A stretch of DNA of 32,502 nucleotides from an uncultured Pseudomonadota bacterium (GTDB taxonomy: Bacteria; Pseudomonadota; Gammaproteobacteria; Burkholderiales; Methylophilaceae), in the NCBI GenBank assembly GCA_903838125.1, contig CAILXF010000012.1, positions 1-32,502 on the forward strand. The letters are read 5' to 3'. The notes beneath the pieces were generated by a model, which was not told the origin of the DNA, did not search any database, and worked only from the letters and a program-made list of their open reading frames with translations. Positions 1 to 8,174 of the stretch are shown in pieces. Numbering within the stretch: the stretch's first letter is position 1; every line of letters begins with the position of its first letter. The position numbers and the translations under genes are program-made.

Positions 1-1694
1 ATCGCTTCTTTTTCAGCAGCATCTAACTTATCGCCATGCTCAGACAGTGATTTTTTCACTGAGTGAACCATACCGTCAGCTGCATTACGCGCATCTACTA
101 ACTCGCGCAATTGACGATCTTCGTCAGCATATTTAATTGCATCTTCTTCCATTTGCTGAATTTCAGCTTCTGACAAGCCGCTATTCGCTTTAACGGTAAT
201 CTTATTTTCTTTACCGGTGGCTTTATCTTTGGCAGAAACATGCAAGATACCATTAGCATCAATGTCAAAAGTCACTTCAATTTGTGGCATGCCACGTGGT
301 GCTGGTGGAATGTCGCTTAAGTTAAATTGACCCAAGCTCTTATTAGCAGAAGCCAACTCGCGCTCACCTTGCAACACTTGAATCGTTACCGCGTTTTGAT
401 TGTCATCAGCAGTAGAGAATGTTTGTGATGCCTTGGTAGGAATCGTGGTATTTTTCTTAATCACTTTAGTCATTACGCCACCTAAAGTTTCAATGCCTAA
501 AGACAATGGCGTAACATCAAGCAATAATACATCTTTAACATCACCTTTAAGCACGCCACCTTGAATAGCTGCACCAACGGCCACGGCTTCATCAGGGTTC
601 ACGTCTTTACGTGGCTCTTTACCAAAGATTTCTTTTACTTTCTCTTGCACTTTTGGCATACGGCTTTGACCACCAACCAAAATGACATCAGTAATATCAT
701 CAATGGATACGCCTGCATCTTTAATCGCCATACGGCATGGCGCCATGGTGCGTTCAATTAAATCATCTACCAATGACTCTAATTTTGCACGGGTGATTTT
801 TACCACCAAATGTTTAGGTCCAGTTGCGTCAGCGGTGATGTATGGTAAGTTCACTTCAGTTTGCGTAGCGCCAGACAATTCAATTTTTGCTTTTTCAGCC
901 GCTTCTTTTAGACGTTGTTTAGCCAACAGGTCGTTACGTAAATCTAGACCATTTTCTTTTTTGAACTCATCAGCTAAAAAGTCGATTAAACGGTTATCAA
1001 AGTCTTCGCCGCCCAAGAATGTATCGCCGTTAGTAGAAAGTACTTCAAATTGATGTTCACCATCAATGTTAGAGATTTCAATAATTGAAACGTCAAAAGT
1101 ACCGCCGCCTAAGTCATACACAGCAATCTTGCGATCGCCTTCTTGTTTATCTAGACCAAATGCCAATGCAGCAGCAGTTGGCTCATTGATAATACGCTTT
1201 ACGTCTAAACCAGCGATACGGCCAGCATCTTTAGTGGCTTGACGTTGACTATCATTAAAGTAAGCTGGCACCGTAATAACCGCTTCAGTCACTTCTTCAC
1301 CTAGATAATCTTCAGCTGTTTTCTTCATTTTGCGTAAGACTTCAGCTGAAATTTGTGGTGGCGCCATTTTCACGCCACGCACTTCAACCCAAGCATCGCC
1401 GTTGTCTGCTTTAGCAATGGTGTAAGGCATTAAGCCAATGTCTTTTTGTACTTCTTTTTCTTCAAATCTGCGGCCGATTAAACGCTTAACCGCGTATAAC
1501 GTATTTTTTGGGTTAGTCACCGCTTGGCGTTTAGCTGGCGCACCAGCTAAAATTTCACCGTCTTCTTGATACGCAATAATTGAAGGTGTAGTACGTGTAC
1601 CTTCTGAGTTTTCAATCACACGTGGCTTGCCGCCTTCCATTACAGCAACACAAGAGTTCGTGGTGCCTAAGTCAATACCAATAATTTTGCCCAT
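1..1694 (-). CDS. dnaK: Chaperone protein DnaK (Hsp70), C-terminus cut off by the window edge
   Basis: ATP-dependent Hsp70 chaperone of the cytoplasm that works with GrpE and DnaJ. The ATG lies at 1692-1694, and about 564 residues are present of the roughly 640 usual for the family. The N-terminus has the phosphate-1 motif DLGTTNS. The ATPase domain continues with [39 protein letters not shown] and [11 protein letters not shown]. The substrate-binding domain begins with [14 protein letters not shown] and includes [16 protein letters not shown]. The lid helices are cut off at position 1. It lies 151 bp downstream of grpE in the same direction and probably shares its transcript; a second, weaker sigma-32-like promoter sits in the gap. 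dnaJ would be expected beyond the left edge, which is an inference. Confidence 0.98.
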   Translation of the reverse strand, partial: MGKIIGIDLGTTNSCVAVMEGGKPRVIENSEGTRTTPSIIAYQEDGEILAGAPAKRQAVTNPKNTLYAVKRLIGRRFEEKEVQKDIGLMPYTIAKADNGDAWVEVRGVKMAPPQISAEVLRKMKKTAEDYLGEEVTEAVITVPAYFNDSQRQATKDAGRIAGLDVKRIINEPTAAALAFGLDKQEGDRKIAVYDLGGGTFDVSIIEISNIDGEHQFEVLSTNGDTFLGGEDFDNRLIDFLADEFKKENGLDLRNDLLAKQRLKEAAEKAKIELSGATQTEVNLPYITADATGPKHLVVKITRAKLESLVDDLIERTMAPCRMAIKDAGVSIDDITDVILVGGQSRMPKVQEKVKEIFGKEPRKDVNPDEAVAVGAAIQGGVLKGDVKDVLLLDVTPLSLGIETLGGVMTKVIKKNTTIPTKASQTFSTADDNQNAVTIQVLQGERELASANKSLGQFNLSDIPPAPRGMPQIEVTFDIDANGILHVSAKDKATGKENKITVKANSGLSEAEIQQMEEDAIKYADEDRQLRELVDARNAADGMVHSVKKSLSEHGDKLDAAEKEA

Positions 1695-1788
1695 TTTGAT
1701 TCCTTTTTTAATATCCAATTAGCCCGAGTTCTGCGTAAAGCCTAATTTCAACTTTGCGCTACCGGCGATTATTTAAACCATGTTGTAT

Positions 1789-1816
1789 TAGTGGTGTTCA
1801 ATTCATTTATTTCAAG
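1789..1816 (-). promoter_or_regulatory. Possible sigma-32 promoter in front of dnaK
   Basis: On the minus strand, CTTGAAA (1810-1816) is a perfect heat-shock -35 element. It is followed after 13 nt by CACCACTA (1789-1796), a partial match to CCCCATNT. The site lies in the grpE-dnaK gap and would give dnaK its own heat-inducible start. The -10 is weak, so this is tentative. Confidence 0.4.
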
Positions 1817-1845
1817 TGCTTGCAAAAACAAGCCTTACAGTTTCT

Positions 1846-2364
1846 TTATTTAGCTTTGGAGACCATGACCAATGCTGGGCGTAATACGCGCTCATTCAAG
1901 GTGTAGCCTTTTTGTAATACAGTAATCACTGTATTCGGTTCTTGATCGCTATCGAGCATACTGATGGCCTGATGCTTGTTTGGATCAAACTTTTCACCGA
2001 CCGGATTAACTTCAGCAATATTGAATTTATCAAATACAGAAGAGAGTTGGTTGGCAGTAATTTGCACGCCATCTTTATAGCTTTGTGCGTCAGTCGCTTC
2101 AATTAGCAACGCTGCGTCTAAGCTATCTTTTACTGCTAATAATTCATTAGAGAATTTTTCTAAGGCAAACTTACGCGCCTTTTCAATATCATCTAGCGCG
2201 CGGCGGCGTATATTTTCGCCATCCGCTTTTACATAAAGCACTGAAGCTTGGGCTTCAGCGAGCTCAGCTTCTAATTCTGCGATGCGGATTGACGGGTCAT
2301 TTGACTCTGTGGCTAAATTCTCGCCAGTTTCGTCAACTTGGGGTTCTTGATTATTTTCGGTCAT
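1846..2364 (-). CDS. grpE: Nucleotide exchange factor GrpE
   Basis: Cochaperone that releases ADP from DnaK. At 172 residues it is slightly shorter than the E. coli protein (197). The acidic, disordered N-terminus (residues 1-25) is followed by a long helical stretch from about 27 to 90 containing [27 protein letters not shown], the dimerising coiled coil. The C-terminal beta domain holds the family signature [16 protein letters not shown] and ends with [18 protein letters not shown]. The ATG is at 2362-2364. A good sigma-32 promoter begins about 30 bp upstream. It is first in the grpE-dnaK unit. No hrcA precedes it here, unlike many bacteria; hrcA is at 17921-18943. Confidence 0.97.
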   Translation of the reverse strand: MTENNQEPQVDETGENLATESNDPSIRIAELEAELAEAQASVLYVKADGENIRRRALDDIEKARKFALEKFSNELLAVKDSLDAALLIEATDAQSYKDGVQITANQLSSVFDKFNIAEVNPVGEKFDPNKHQAISMLDSDQEPNTVITVLQKGYTLNERVLRPALVMVSKAK

Positions 2365-2396
2365 GAAGCGTCCTCATTTTTTTGTACAGTGAGAGG

Positions 2397-2425
2397 ACAA
2401 TGGGGGCTACTTACCAAATCTCAAG
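2397..2425 (-). promoter_or_regulatory. Sigma-32 heat-shock promoter of grpE-dnaK
   Basis: Minus strand: CTTGAG (2420-2425) and CCCCCATTGT (2397-2406), close to the consensus CTTGAAA and CCCCATNT. Counting from CTTGAGA, 13 nt separate it from CCCCATTG. It sits 32 bp before the grpE ATG in an otherwise empty gap. No CIRCE inverted repeat is visible beside it, so heat control here appears to be by sigma-32 rather than HrcA. Confidence 0.75.
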
Positions 2426-2459
2426 ATAAATTCTGATAAATAATTAGCAAAATATTAGA

Positions 2460-2476
2460 CCCCTAAATTTTAGGGG
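2460..2476 (-). terminator. Hairpin after the acyltransferase gene
   Basis: Near-perfect palindrome CCCCTAAATTTTAGGGG, 13 bp past the stop of the minus-strand acyltransferase gene (2490). On that strand it is followed by TCTAATATTTTG, a broken U-rich tract, so it could be a modest intrinsic terminator. It also separates that gene from the grpE promoter. Confidence 0.45.
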
Positions 2477-2489
2477 GGGTAAATTCTTT

Positions 2490-3365
2490 TTACTGATGGT
2501 TAGCTGGGAGGGTTTGATGGCGATCTTTGTATCTATCGTAGCCCCATAAATACTGCGCTGGGCATTGTCGAATGGTGGTTTCAATTTCAGCATTAAGTAA
2601 GTCTGGCGTATTGATGCCACCGGCCTCAATCGGCCGGATATGAATATGGTAGCCACGCCCAAAACTTAGGCGCTCACCAAATGCCATAAACACTTGTGCG
2701 CCTGTTTTCTCTGCTAACTTTGACGCCAGTGTCATTGTGTAAGCTGGACGTTCAAAGAATGGCGCCCATACGCCTTCACCCTCAAATGGCGCTTGATCAG
2801 GCAAGATGCCGATGGCTTCACCGCGTTTAAGAGTTTGTAATAGTTGCTTAATACCTGTTGCATTTGCTGGCGCCAAGGTTACGCCACTCCGTTGTCGCCC
2901 TGAAGTAATTAATGGTAATAACCAAGCGTGGCGCGGTTGGCGATAGAGCACCGTCATCGGATGCTGTGCGCCATAATATAGTGAGGTAATTTCAAAGCAA
3001 CCTAAGTGCGGTGTTAAAAAAATTAAACCTTTCCCATGCTTAAGTGCTATTTCTACATGTTCCCATCCATGGCAAGCTTTGACCAAGTTAAATACAGATT
3101 TATCACGACGGAACCATATGGCAAAAGTTTCAATCACGGTTTTGCCAGACTCTGCAACATTGCTTTGAATTAGTTGATATAGACTCTTTTCATTTTGTGT
3201 AATATGGCTTTGTTCGATGTTTTTTCGAATGCGGCGGGCATAGCTTGGTGAGCCAAAGAAAACTAACCAACCTAGTAGTGCCCCTAAAGCATGGTTAATA
3301 AACAAAGGAATATACGCCAATAAGGTAAGTAAAAAGCGAGCAATTCTAAATGATAGGTCTGACAT
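2490..3365 (-). CDS. lpxL: Lipid A late acyltransferase (LpxL/HtrB family)
   Basis: Inner-membrane acyltransferase that adds a secondary fatty acid to Kdo2-lipid IVA. The N-terminal hydrophobic helix (about residues 8-37) is the membrane anchor. The family catalytic HX4(D/E) motif is H120-LGCF-E125 within LTPHLGCFEIT. Further family blocks are VLYRQPRHAWLLPLI, GILPDQAPFEGEGVWAPFFERPAYTMTLASKLAEKTGA and a C-terminal CPAQYLWGYDRYKDR. The length of 291 is close to the usual 290-310. LpxL cannot be told from LpxM by sequence alone; the placement among Kdo and heptose genes fits either. There is no visible ribosome-binding site, and TATAAT ends 6 nt before the ATG, so the transcript may be leaderless. 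It is divergent from kdoO. Confidence 0.9.
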   Translation of the reverse strand: MSDLSFRIARFLLTLLAYIPLFINHALGALLGWLVFFGSPSYARRIRKNIEQSHITQNEKSLYQLIQSNVAESGKTVIETFAIWFRRDKSVFNLVKACHGWEHVEIALKHGKGLIFLTPHLGCFEITSLYYGAQHPMTVLYRQPRHAWLLPLITSGRQRSGVTLAPANATGIKQLLQTLKRGEAIGILPDQAPFEGEGVWAPFFERPAYTMTLASKLAEKTGAQVFMAFGERLSFGRGYHIHIRPIEAGGINTPDLLNAEIETTIRQCPAQYLWGYDRYKDRHQTLPANHQ

Positions 3366-3371
3366 TCGCGT

Positions 3372-3393
3372 ATTATAACTGTTTGCGACAAAC
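3372..3393 (-). promoter_or_regulatory. TATAAT box and small palindrome before the acyltransferase gene
   Basis: On the minus strand a perfect TATAAT (3372-3377) ends 6 nt before the ATG at 3365. Just upstream is the palindrome GTTTG-tcg-CAAAC (3381-3393). No good -35 hexamer is visible at 16-18 nt. If the box is used, transcription would begin at or next to the start codon. The palindrome could be an operator or chance. Confidence 0.4.
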
Positions 3394-3433
3394 TTAATTT
3401 AACCTACAGTCTGATTAAGACCTGAGATATTGT

Positions 3434-4312
3434 ATGAATTCACTTAAAGAGTTTGATTTTAATTGCTGGGATCCTATTATTAATTCATCACTGAGCGACC
3501 AAGTTATTGCGGCGCTTGAGGGTGGGCAGGTTGTTGTGTTGCCACATTTGGCGTTTAATTTATTACCTGAAGAAGAGCGTTTCCTTTCCAGTATCTGGTC
3601 TGATAAAAAAGCTAAAAACATCTCACTTAGACCTAATGCTGGTTTAAGAGGGGCAGCTGGGAGTGAATTGGATATGCTTGCGCTTAGAGGAATGATTGAG
3701 CGTTTTGCTAGCCAGTCGCAACAGTTGATTTCAAAAATTTTACCAAGTTATACGCCAAATTTAACGGTTGCTAATACTAGCTTTAGACCGTTTGAAGTTG
3801 AGGCGCGAGTAAGCTCGTATCGTAAGGATGATACACGATTGCATCCAGATGCTTTCCCGTCGAATCCAACGCAAGGTACACGCTTATTGCGGGTATTTAA
3901 TAATGTAAATCCTGATGGCAAACCTCGGGTTTGGCGAGTAGGAGAGCCGTTTACACAAATGGCTACGCAGTTTTTACCTAAAACTAAGGCTTTGTTTCCA
4001 TTGCAGGCATGGCTCATGAAACAGCTACATATTACAAAAAGAACACGTACTGAATATGATCATCGTATGCTGCAATTACATGACCAAGTGAAGGCAGATA
4101 TGGATTACCAGAAGAATTCCCCACAACAATCTGTAAATTTTATGCCAGGAACAACTTGGATCGTCTATTCTGACCAAGTTCTACATGCGGCCATGTCTGG
4201 TCAATACATGTTCGAACAAACTTTCCACTTACCTGTCTCTGGACTCAAAAATCCAGAAACTGCCCCATTAAGTGTGTTAGAAAAAATGTTAAAACGTTCG
4301 TTAATTAACTAA
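3434..4312 (+). CDS. kdoO: Kdo 3-hydroxylase (Fe(II)/2-oxoglutarate dioxygenase family)
   Basis: Recognised as the Kdo hydroxylase family, which converts the outer Kdo of lipid A-Kdo2 to its 3-hydroxy form, Ko (known from Burkholderia and Yersinia). The protein has 292 residues. The metal-binding facial triad is probably H137-P-D139 (in RLHPDAFPSNPTQGTRL) and H251 (in SDQVLHAAMSGQ). Other family blocks are RVFNNVNPDGKPRVWRVGEPF and a closing QTFHLPV. The ATG at 3434 follows GAG with a 7-nt spacer. Its stop codon overlaps the AAGG that serves as ribosome-binding site for waaC, so the two are probably translated from one message. Function is from family knowledge; the triad assignment is inferred from the motifs. 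Confidence 0.88.
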   Translation: MNSLKEFDFNCWDPIINSSLSDQVIAALEGGQVVVLPHLAFNLLPEEERFLSSIWSDKKAKNISLRPNAGLRGAAGSELDMLALRGMIERFASQSQQLISKILPSYTPNLTVANTSFRPFEVEARVSSYRKDDTRLHPDAFPSNPTQGTRLLRVFNNVNPDGKPRVWRVGEPFTQMATQFLPKTKALFPLQAWLMKQLHITKRTRTEYDHRMLQLHDQVKADMDYQKNSPQQSVNFMPGTTWIVYSDQVLHAAMSGQYMFEQTFHLPVSGLKNPETAPLSVLEKMLKRSLIN

Positions 4313-4321
4313 GGTTTTTGC

Positions 4322-5347
4322 TTGAATATTCTTATTGTTAAACTCTCCTCATTAGGAGATGTACTCCATAACCTACCAGTTTTTTGGGACTTACGGGCTC
4401 AATATCCTGAAGCTCAGATTGACTGGGTAGTAGAAGAAGGTTATGTCCATTTAATCGAACCTTTGCTTACTCGACAAGGATTTAAAGGTATTGATCGTAT
4501 TATTCCAATAGCCATGCGTCGATGGAAGAAAAGCCTCTTTAATAAAAAAACACGTATGGAGTTAAAATCATTCTTAAAGAATCTACGCTCAATCAGATAC
4601 GATGTAGTGATTGAAACGCAAGGTTTATTAAAGGCGGCGCTCGTTACTAGATTAGCAAAACGTAGTCATGGATCCGTTATTGCTGGGCTAGCCAATGCAA
4701 CTGAAGACTCTGGTTACGAGCCTATGTCGCGCTGGTTCTACACTAAGTGTGTACCCGTGCCTAAACACTGCCACGCCGTGAATCGATCAAGGCTAGTGGC
4801 AGCGGTCGCTATGAATGTCATTCAACCTGACATGAAGACTTCGCCGCCTCAATTTTATCCGCAAGCCTTTGTAGATCAACTCGCCCAAAAAAGTAGTGAA
4901 ATTAGCACTGATTTTACACAACCTTATGTACTTTTTTTTCATGCCACAGCTCGCGTTGCAAAGCAGTGGGATGAAGCCCATTGGGTTGAAGTTGGCAGGT
5001 TCAGTGCAGCAAAAGGCCAGCGGGTTATTTTGCCGTGGGGCAATGCTAAAGAAAAGCAAATAAGCCAGCGACTCTGCTCTAAAATTCCAGGCTCAGTAGT
5101 TCCTGAGGCATTTAGTTTAGAGCAGGCATTTTCAATTATTGCGGGTGCAGAGATGACAATTGGGGTTGATACAGGGCTTACACATCTTTCAGCCATCATG
5201 TACAAACCTACCATAGAGATTTATTGCGATTCCCCACGTTGGAAAACAGAGGGATTTTGGTCAACTAAGATTAAAAATCTAGGAGATACGGCTAGCCCTC
5301 CAACCGTTAAACAAGTGTTAGAAGCGGTGCAGCAGATTTATATTTGA
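4322..5347 (+). CDS. waaC: Lipopolysaccharide heptosyltransferase I
   Basis: GT9 glycosyltransferase that adds the first L-glycero-D-manno-heptose to Kdo on the cytoplasmic face of the inner membrane. The N-terminus NILIVKLSSLGDVLHNLP is the classic WaaC start, with the catalytic Asp in LGDV. Further signatures are IDWVVEEGY, YDVVIETQGLLKAAL, HATARVAKQW and the donor-binding GVDTGLTHLSAIM (about residues 280-292). Length 341 compares with about 320-340. The start is TTG (4322-4324), preceded by AAGG 7 nt upstream; no ATG is nearby that keeps the N-terminal motif. The last 41 bp overlap the convergent glycosyltransferase gene on the other strand. Confidence 0.95.
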   Translation: MNILIVKLSSLGDVLHNLPVFWDLRAQYPEAQIDWVVEEGYVHLIEPLLTRQGFKGIDRIIPIAMRRWKKSLFNKKTRMELKSFLKNLRSIRYDVVIETQGLLKAALVTRLAKRSHGSVIAGLANATEDSGYEPMSRWFYTKCVPVPKHCHAVNRSRLVAAVAMNVIQPDMKTSPPQFYPQAFVDQLAQKSSEISTDFTQPYVLFFHATARVAKQWDEAHWVEVGRFSAAKGQRVILPWGNAKEKQISQRLCSKIPGSVVPEAFSLEQAFSIIAGAEMTIGVDTGLTHLSAIMYKPTIEIYCDSPRWKTEGFWSTKIKNLGDTASPPTVKQVLEAVQQIYI

Positions 5348-6455
5348 GGAGCACGGCTAATGCCTCAATCACTCGCTCCGCCGGTAACTCATCTAAACAT
5401 CGGCTATGACTGTTGTTATGATTATCGCATCCCGCTTTATGACAGGGTACGCAGACACCTCTACCCTGCAGTAGCATTACATTGTTAACTAGCTGATATT
5501 GGCTGGAGAAGCGCTGCCAAGGGCTTTTTTCTTGATGGTAACCAAATGGCCAAGGAGCCCACTTTACGGGGTTGGTCGGGCCAAAGATTGCCAATGTAGG
5601 TGTTCCACATGCTGCCGCAAGGTGTGTTGTAGCTGTGTCTGGACCCACATACAGCTTTGACTGCGTTAATAAAGCACTCATTTCCGCAAAGCTAGTTTTC
5701 CCTACCAAGCTAATTACCTTGCCACTAGCGGAGCCTAGGAAATTTTTAGCTAGATTTTCTCCATAATTTATTTCTGCAATTGCTGGCCCACCAGTAATAA
5801 TAACTTGATGTCCTTTATCGAGTAGGTGCTGAATTAAGGCAATCCAGCCAGCGTCAGTCCATCGCTTGTACTGCCACATAGGTAATGGATGAACAATCGT
5901 ATAAGCCGTATCTGAGAAGCTGAAGTTTAATAATTGATTTAGTCGAGGCAATACATCTGCAGAGCTAAGATTTGGTGGCGTTAATTCATATTGCCTGTTA
6001 ATACCCATAAGATCAGCTAGCAGTAGATTTTGGATCACGGTATGGGTGTTGTCTTCTTCTAAAAGACTCCAGCGCTTGCAGGATATTTTTTTCCACCAAT
6101 GTTTACGTTTAAGATTTGGGATTAAGCCAATACGCGTTTTACCCGCTAAGAATGCGTATTGATGTGCCCTATCGTTCCCTTGTGAGGTTACGGCAAGATC
6201 GTATTGTTTAAATATCGTTTTTAATAGCTTTAAGTAGGCGCTTAAGTTTGGATGGTTGTCACTTTCTATGACATTGTTACAATCGGCATTGCCTGCCAAA
6301 ATCCCGCTAGTATTTTTGTATACCAATACGTCAATAATTGCATTAGGCCATGCCATACGCATGGACTTAAGTAAGGGTGTGCAAAGTAAAACATCACCTA
6401 TTTGTTGTGTGGCGATGAGCAACACCTTTTTTGGAGGAGCTTTGTTGGCAAACAT
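5307..6455 (-). CDS. Glycosyltransferase family 9 protein (heptosyltransferase-like, possibly WaaQ type)
   Basis: 382-residue GT9 protein related to LPS heptosyltransferases. The N-terminal KKVLLIATQQIGDVLLCTPLL carries the catalytic Asp (D21). The mid-protein block HPLPMWQYKRWTDAGW (189-204) and the donor site GPDTATTHLAAACGTP (271-286) are typical. Near the C-terminus four cysteines (C335, C338, C343, C353) match the spacing pattern also seen in WaaF here. It is last of four minus-strand glycosyltransferase genes, starting 3 bp after the stop of the preceding one, so they are probably cotranscribed. It may add a third heptose or another core sugar, as in the WaaQ family; the acceptor cannot be read from sequence. 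It overlaps the waaC 3' end by 41 bp. Confidence 0.82.
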   Translation of the reverse strand: MFANKAPPKKVLLIATQQIGDVLLCTPLLKSMRMAWPNAIIDVLVYKNTSGILAGNADCNNVIESDNHPNLSAYLKLLKTIFKQYDLAVTSQGNDRAHQYAFLAGKTRIGLIPNLKRKHWWKKISCKRWSLLEEDNTHTVIQNLLLADLMGINRQYELTPPNLSSADVLPRLNQLLNFSFSDTAYTIVHPLPMWQYKRWTDAGWIALIQHLLDKGHQVIITGGPAIAEINYGENLAKNFLGSASGKVISLVGKTSFAEMSALLTQSKLYVGPDTATTHLAAACGTPTLAIFGPTNPVKWAPWPFGYHQEKSPWQRFSSQYQLVNNVMLLQGRGVCVPCHKAGCDNHNNSHSRCLDELPAERVIEALAVLLKYKSAAPLLTLV

Positions 6456-6458
6456 GAG

Positions 6459-7373
6459 TTAAATGAGCTTTCGCTTTATTTTGCTCAACCAAAGCTTTAG
6501 CCTTAGCGCGCTTGAATTTAATGGCGCTTCCAGAGGGCCAGTCCAGGCTTGACCTCTGCGTAAATAGTGTTTAGTGAAAACATTGGAACTCATCCCCCAT
6601 TTACGCAGAAACAAATGGCTTCCATTCTTTCGAAACTTGAGCTTCCCTGTGGATTTTGACATAAAGTGATACACGCGACTCTTACCTACACCTTTAAAGT
6701 TGCGCACGCCAAATTCCCAGAGTTTCATCGAGAAGTCTGGATCTGAGTACATGCCTGGTGAAAATTCAGTACTGTAACCACCCACTAAATCCCAAAGTAT
6801 TGTTGGGAGTACGCTAGGTGGCCAAGTGGCACCACTCCAATCTGCCTTTACTGGTATGGCAAAGTTTTCAAGAAGTGCTGACTCATTAAAGTCAATGGGG
6901 TTGCTACCAAAGTCAAATGGAGCAATGACGCATGAATTACCAGTTTCACGTGGTTCTATCATAGTGCTAGACAAGAAGAAGTAAGGCGACTCCTGTTTTT
7001 TTACTTCCTCATATAACCAAAAGTCCCAATCAGGGCACGCGTACATGTCGTCATTAAAGTAAACAAGTAAGTCGCTATTAGCCAATGTTCTTGCTAGGTT
7101 CATAGCATAACAAATGCCAATATTTTCAGCAGAATATGTAAAGTCCAGTCCTTGCTCTTTCACCCAAAGAAGCGAGCCATCAGAACCCTCATTTAAGTGC
7201 ACAATAATCTGATGCGAATAGCGTGAATTTTTTCTCAGGCTATCAATACAGGTTTTTAGAAGCTCCAAATTATTCCAGCTAGGAATCATTATCGAGAACA
7301 CTAATTCTCTAGGCGGTGCTAAGTTAGCATGTTTGCTAAAAACAGGGGCAGTGGTGAGAAAGGTTGAATGCAT
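6459..7373 (-). CDS. Glycosyltransferase family 2 protein
   Basis: 304-residue GT2 (GT-A fold) protein. The nucleotide-sugar binding N-terminus is FSIMIPSWNNLELLKTCIDSL (about 26-46). The metal-binding DXD-type motif is YFNDDMY (D108, D109), after the ENIGICYAMNLA block. The segment SPGMYSDPDFSMKLWEFG resembles the catalytic-base region of the family. The basic C-terminus (LRLKLWLSKIKRKLI) could sit at the membrane. It is third in a run of four glycosyltransferases on this strand, so a role in LPS outer core or a related glycan is inferred. Donor and acceptor are unknown. The ATG at 7371-7373 has AGG 9 nt upstream. Confidence 0.8.
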   Translation of the reverse strand: MHSTFLTTAPVFSKHANLAPPRELVFSIMIPSWNNLELLKTCIDSLRKNSRYSHQIIVHLNEGSDGSLLWVKEQGLDFTYSAENIGICYAMNLARTLANSDLLVYFNDDMYACPDWDFWLYEEVKKQESPYFFLSSTMIEPRETGNSCVIAPFDFGSNPIDFNESALLENFAIPVKADWSGATWPPSVLPTILWDLVGGYSTEFSPGMYSDPDFSMKLWEFGVRNFKGVGKSRVYHFMSKSTGKLKFRKNGSHLFLRKWGMSSNVFTKHYLRRGQAWTGPLEAPLNSSALRLKLWLSKIKRKLI

Positions 7374-7412
7374 TTTGTATAACCTGAGTTTTGCGTATTA
7401 AGGGTAGGTGCG

Positions 7413-8174
7413 TTATTTGCTTAGAAAATACAGTTGCAAGTATTTATAGTAAGTGGTTTCAGCATTGTTAATCGCCAACATAAATCCTGGTGCACCATCT
7501 AAAAATCCAAGTCGAATTATATAGGTGCGAATAAAAGCCCAAATACCATGCCCAACAGCACCCAGTAGGGTGGCACGTTTATTCTTAGCATGCAGTTCTG
7601 TTGCACCTAGCATTGCATAGCGATGCATTTTATCTAGCACTTCATCTAAATTTTTATAGCTTAGGTGCAGTAAGGGCTGCTTTAAGGAGCTGCTGGCTGT
7701 ATTAAAAGTTAAGCTTTCATGAACCAAATTATTGCTAAATTGGGCGCTACCGCGTTTAAATAAACGCGCTACATAATCTGGTCGCCACCCTGAGTGATGA
7801 ATAAATCGACCACAGAAGCTTGATAGTCTAGAGATGAAATACACTTCAAACTTTGGAGATTTCAATATTTTCTGAATCTCTTCTTTTAACTTCCCATCTA
7901 CACGCTCGTCAGCGTCCAATGACAACACCCAGTCTTTAGTCGCATAGGCCAAGGCGCGGTTTTTTTGTATACCAAATCCTTGCCATTCATTGGACAGGTA
8001 TACATTGGGGGTGAACTCCTTCGCGATATTCAGTGTTTCATCGGTGCTACCTGAGTCTAATACAATAATTTCATCCGCCCAAACAACTGAATTTAAGCAA
8101 TCGCGAATGTCATGCGCTTCATTTTTGGTGATAATAATGATTGAAAGACTGTTGTTGTTCATCGCTATTGCCAA
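7413..8174 (-). CDS. Glycosyltransferase family 2 protein of the WaaE/KdtX type
   Basis: 253 residues. SLSIIIITKNEAHDIRDCLNSV, WADEIIVLDSGSTDET and DWVLSLDADERV (DAD at 87-89) are those of LPS core beta-1,4-glucosyltransferases WaaE/KdtX. Later blocks GWRPDYVARLFKRG, LVHESL and HRYAMLGA also fit. That family usually transfers glucose onto heptose I; the exact sugar is not certain here. Two starts are possible: TTG at 8172-8174, which has AAGG (8184-8187) at 9 nt, or ATG at 8160-8162, which has no ribosome-binding site at proper distance. I prefer the TTG, which gives a 10-bp overlap with the upstream gene and suggests translational coupling. Confidence 0.83.
   Translation of the reverse strand: MAIAMNNNSLSIIIITKNEAHDIRDCLNSVVWADEIIVLDSGSTDETLNIAKEFTPNVYLSNEWQGFGIQKNRALAYATKDWVLSLDADERVDGKLKEEIQKILKSPKFEVYFISRLSSFCGRFIHHSGWRPDYVARLFKRGSAQFSNNLVHESLTFNTASSSLKQPLLHLSYKNLDEVLDKMHRYAMLGATELHAKNKRATLLGAVGHGIWAFIRTYIIRLGFLDGAPGFMLAINNAETTYYKYLQLYFLSK

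Noticed and set aside
561-1053. Two plus-strand reading frames of 66 and 123 codons
   Set aside because: They lie wholly inside dnaK on the opposite strand, whose product is unmistakable.
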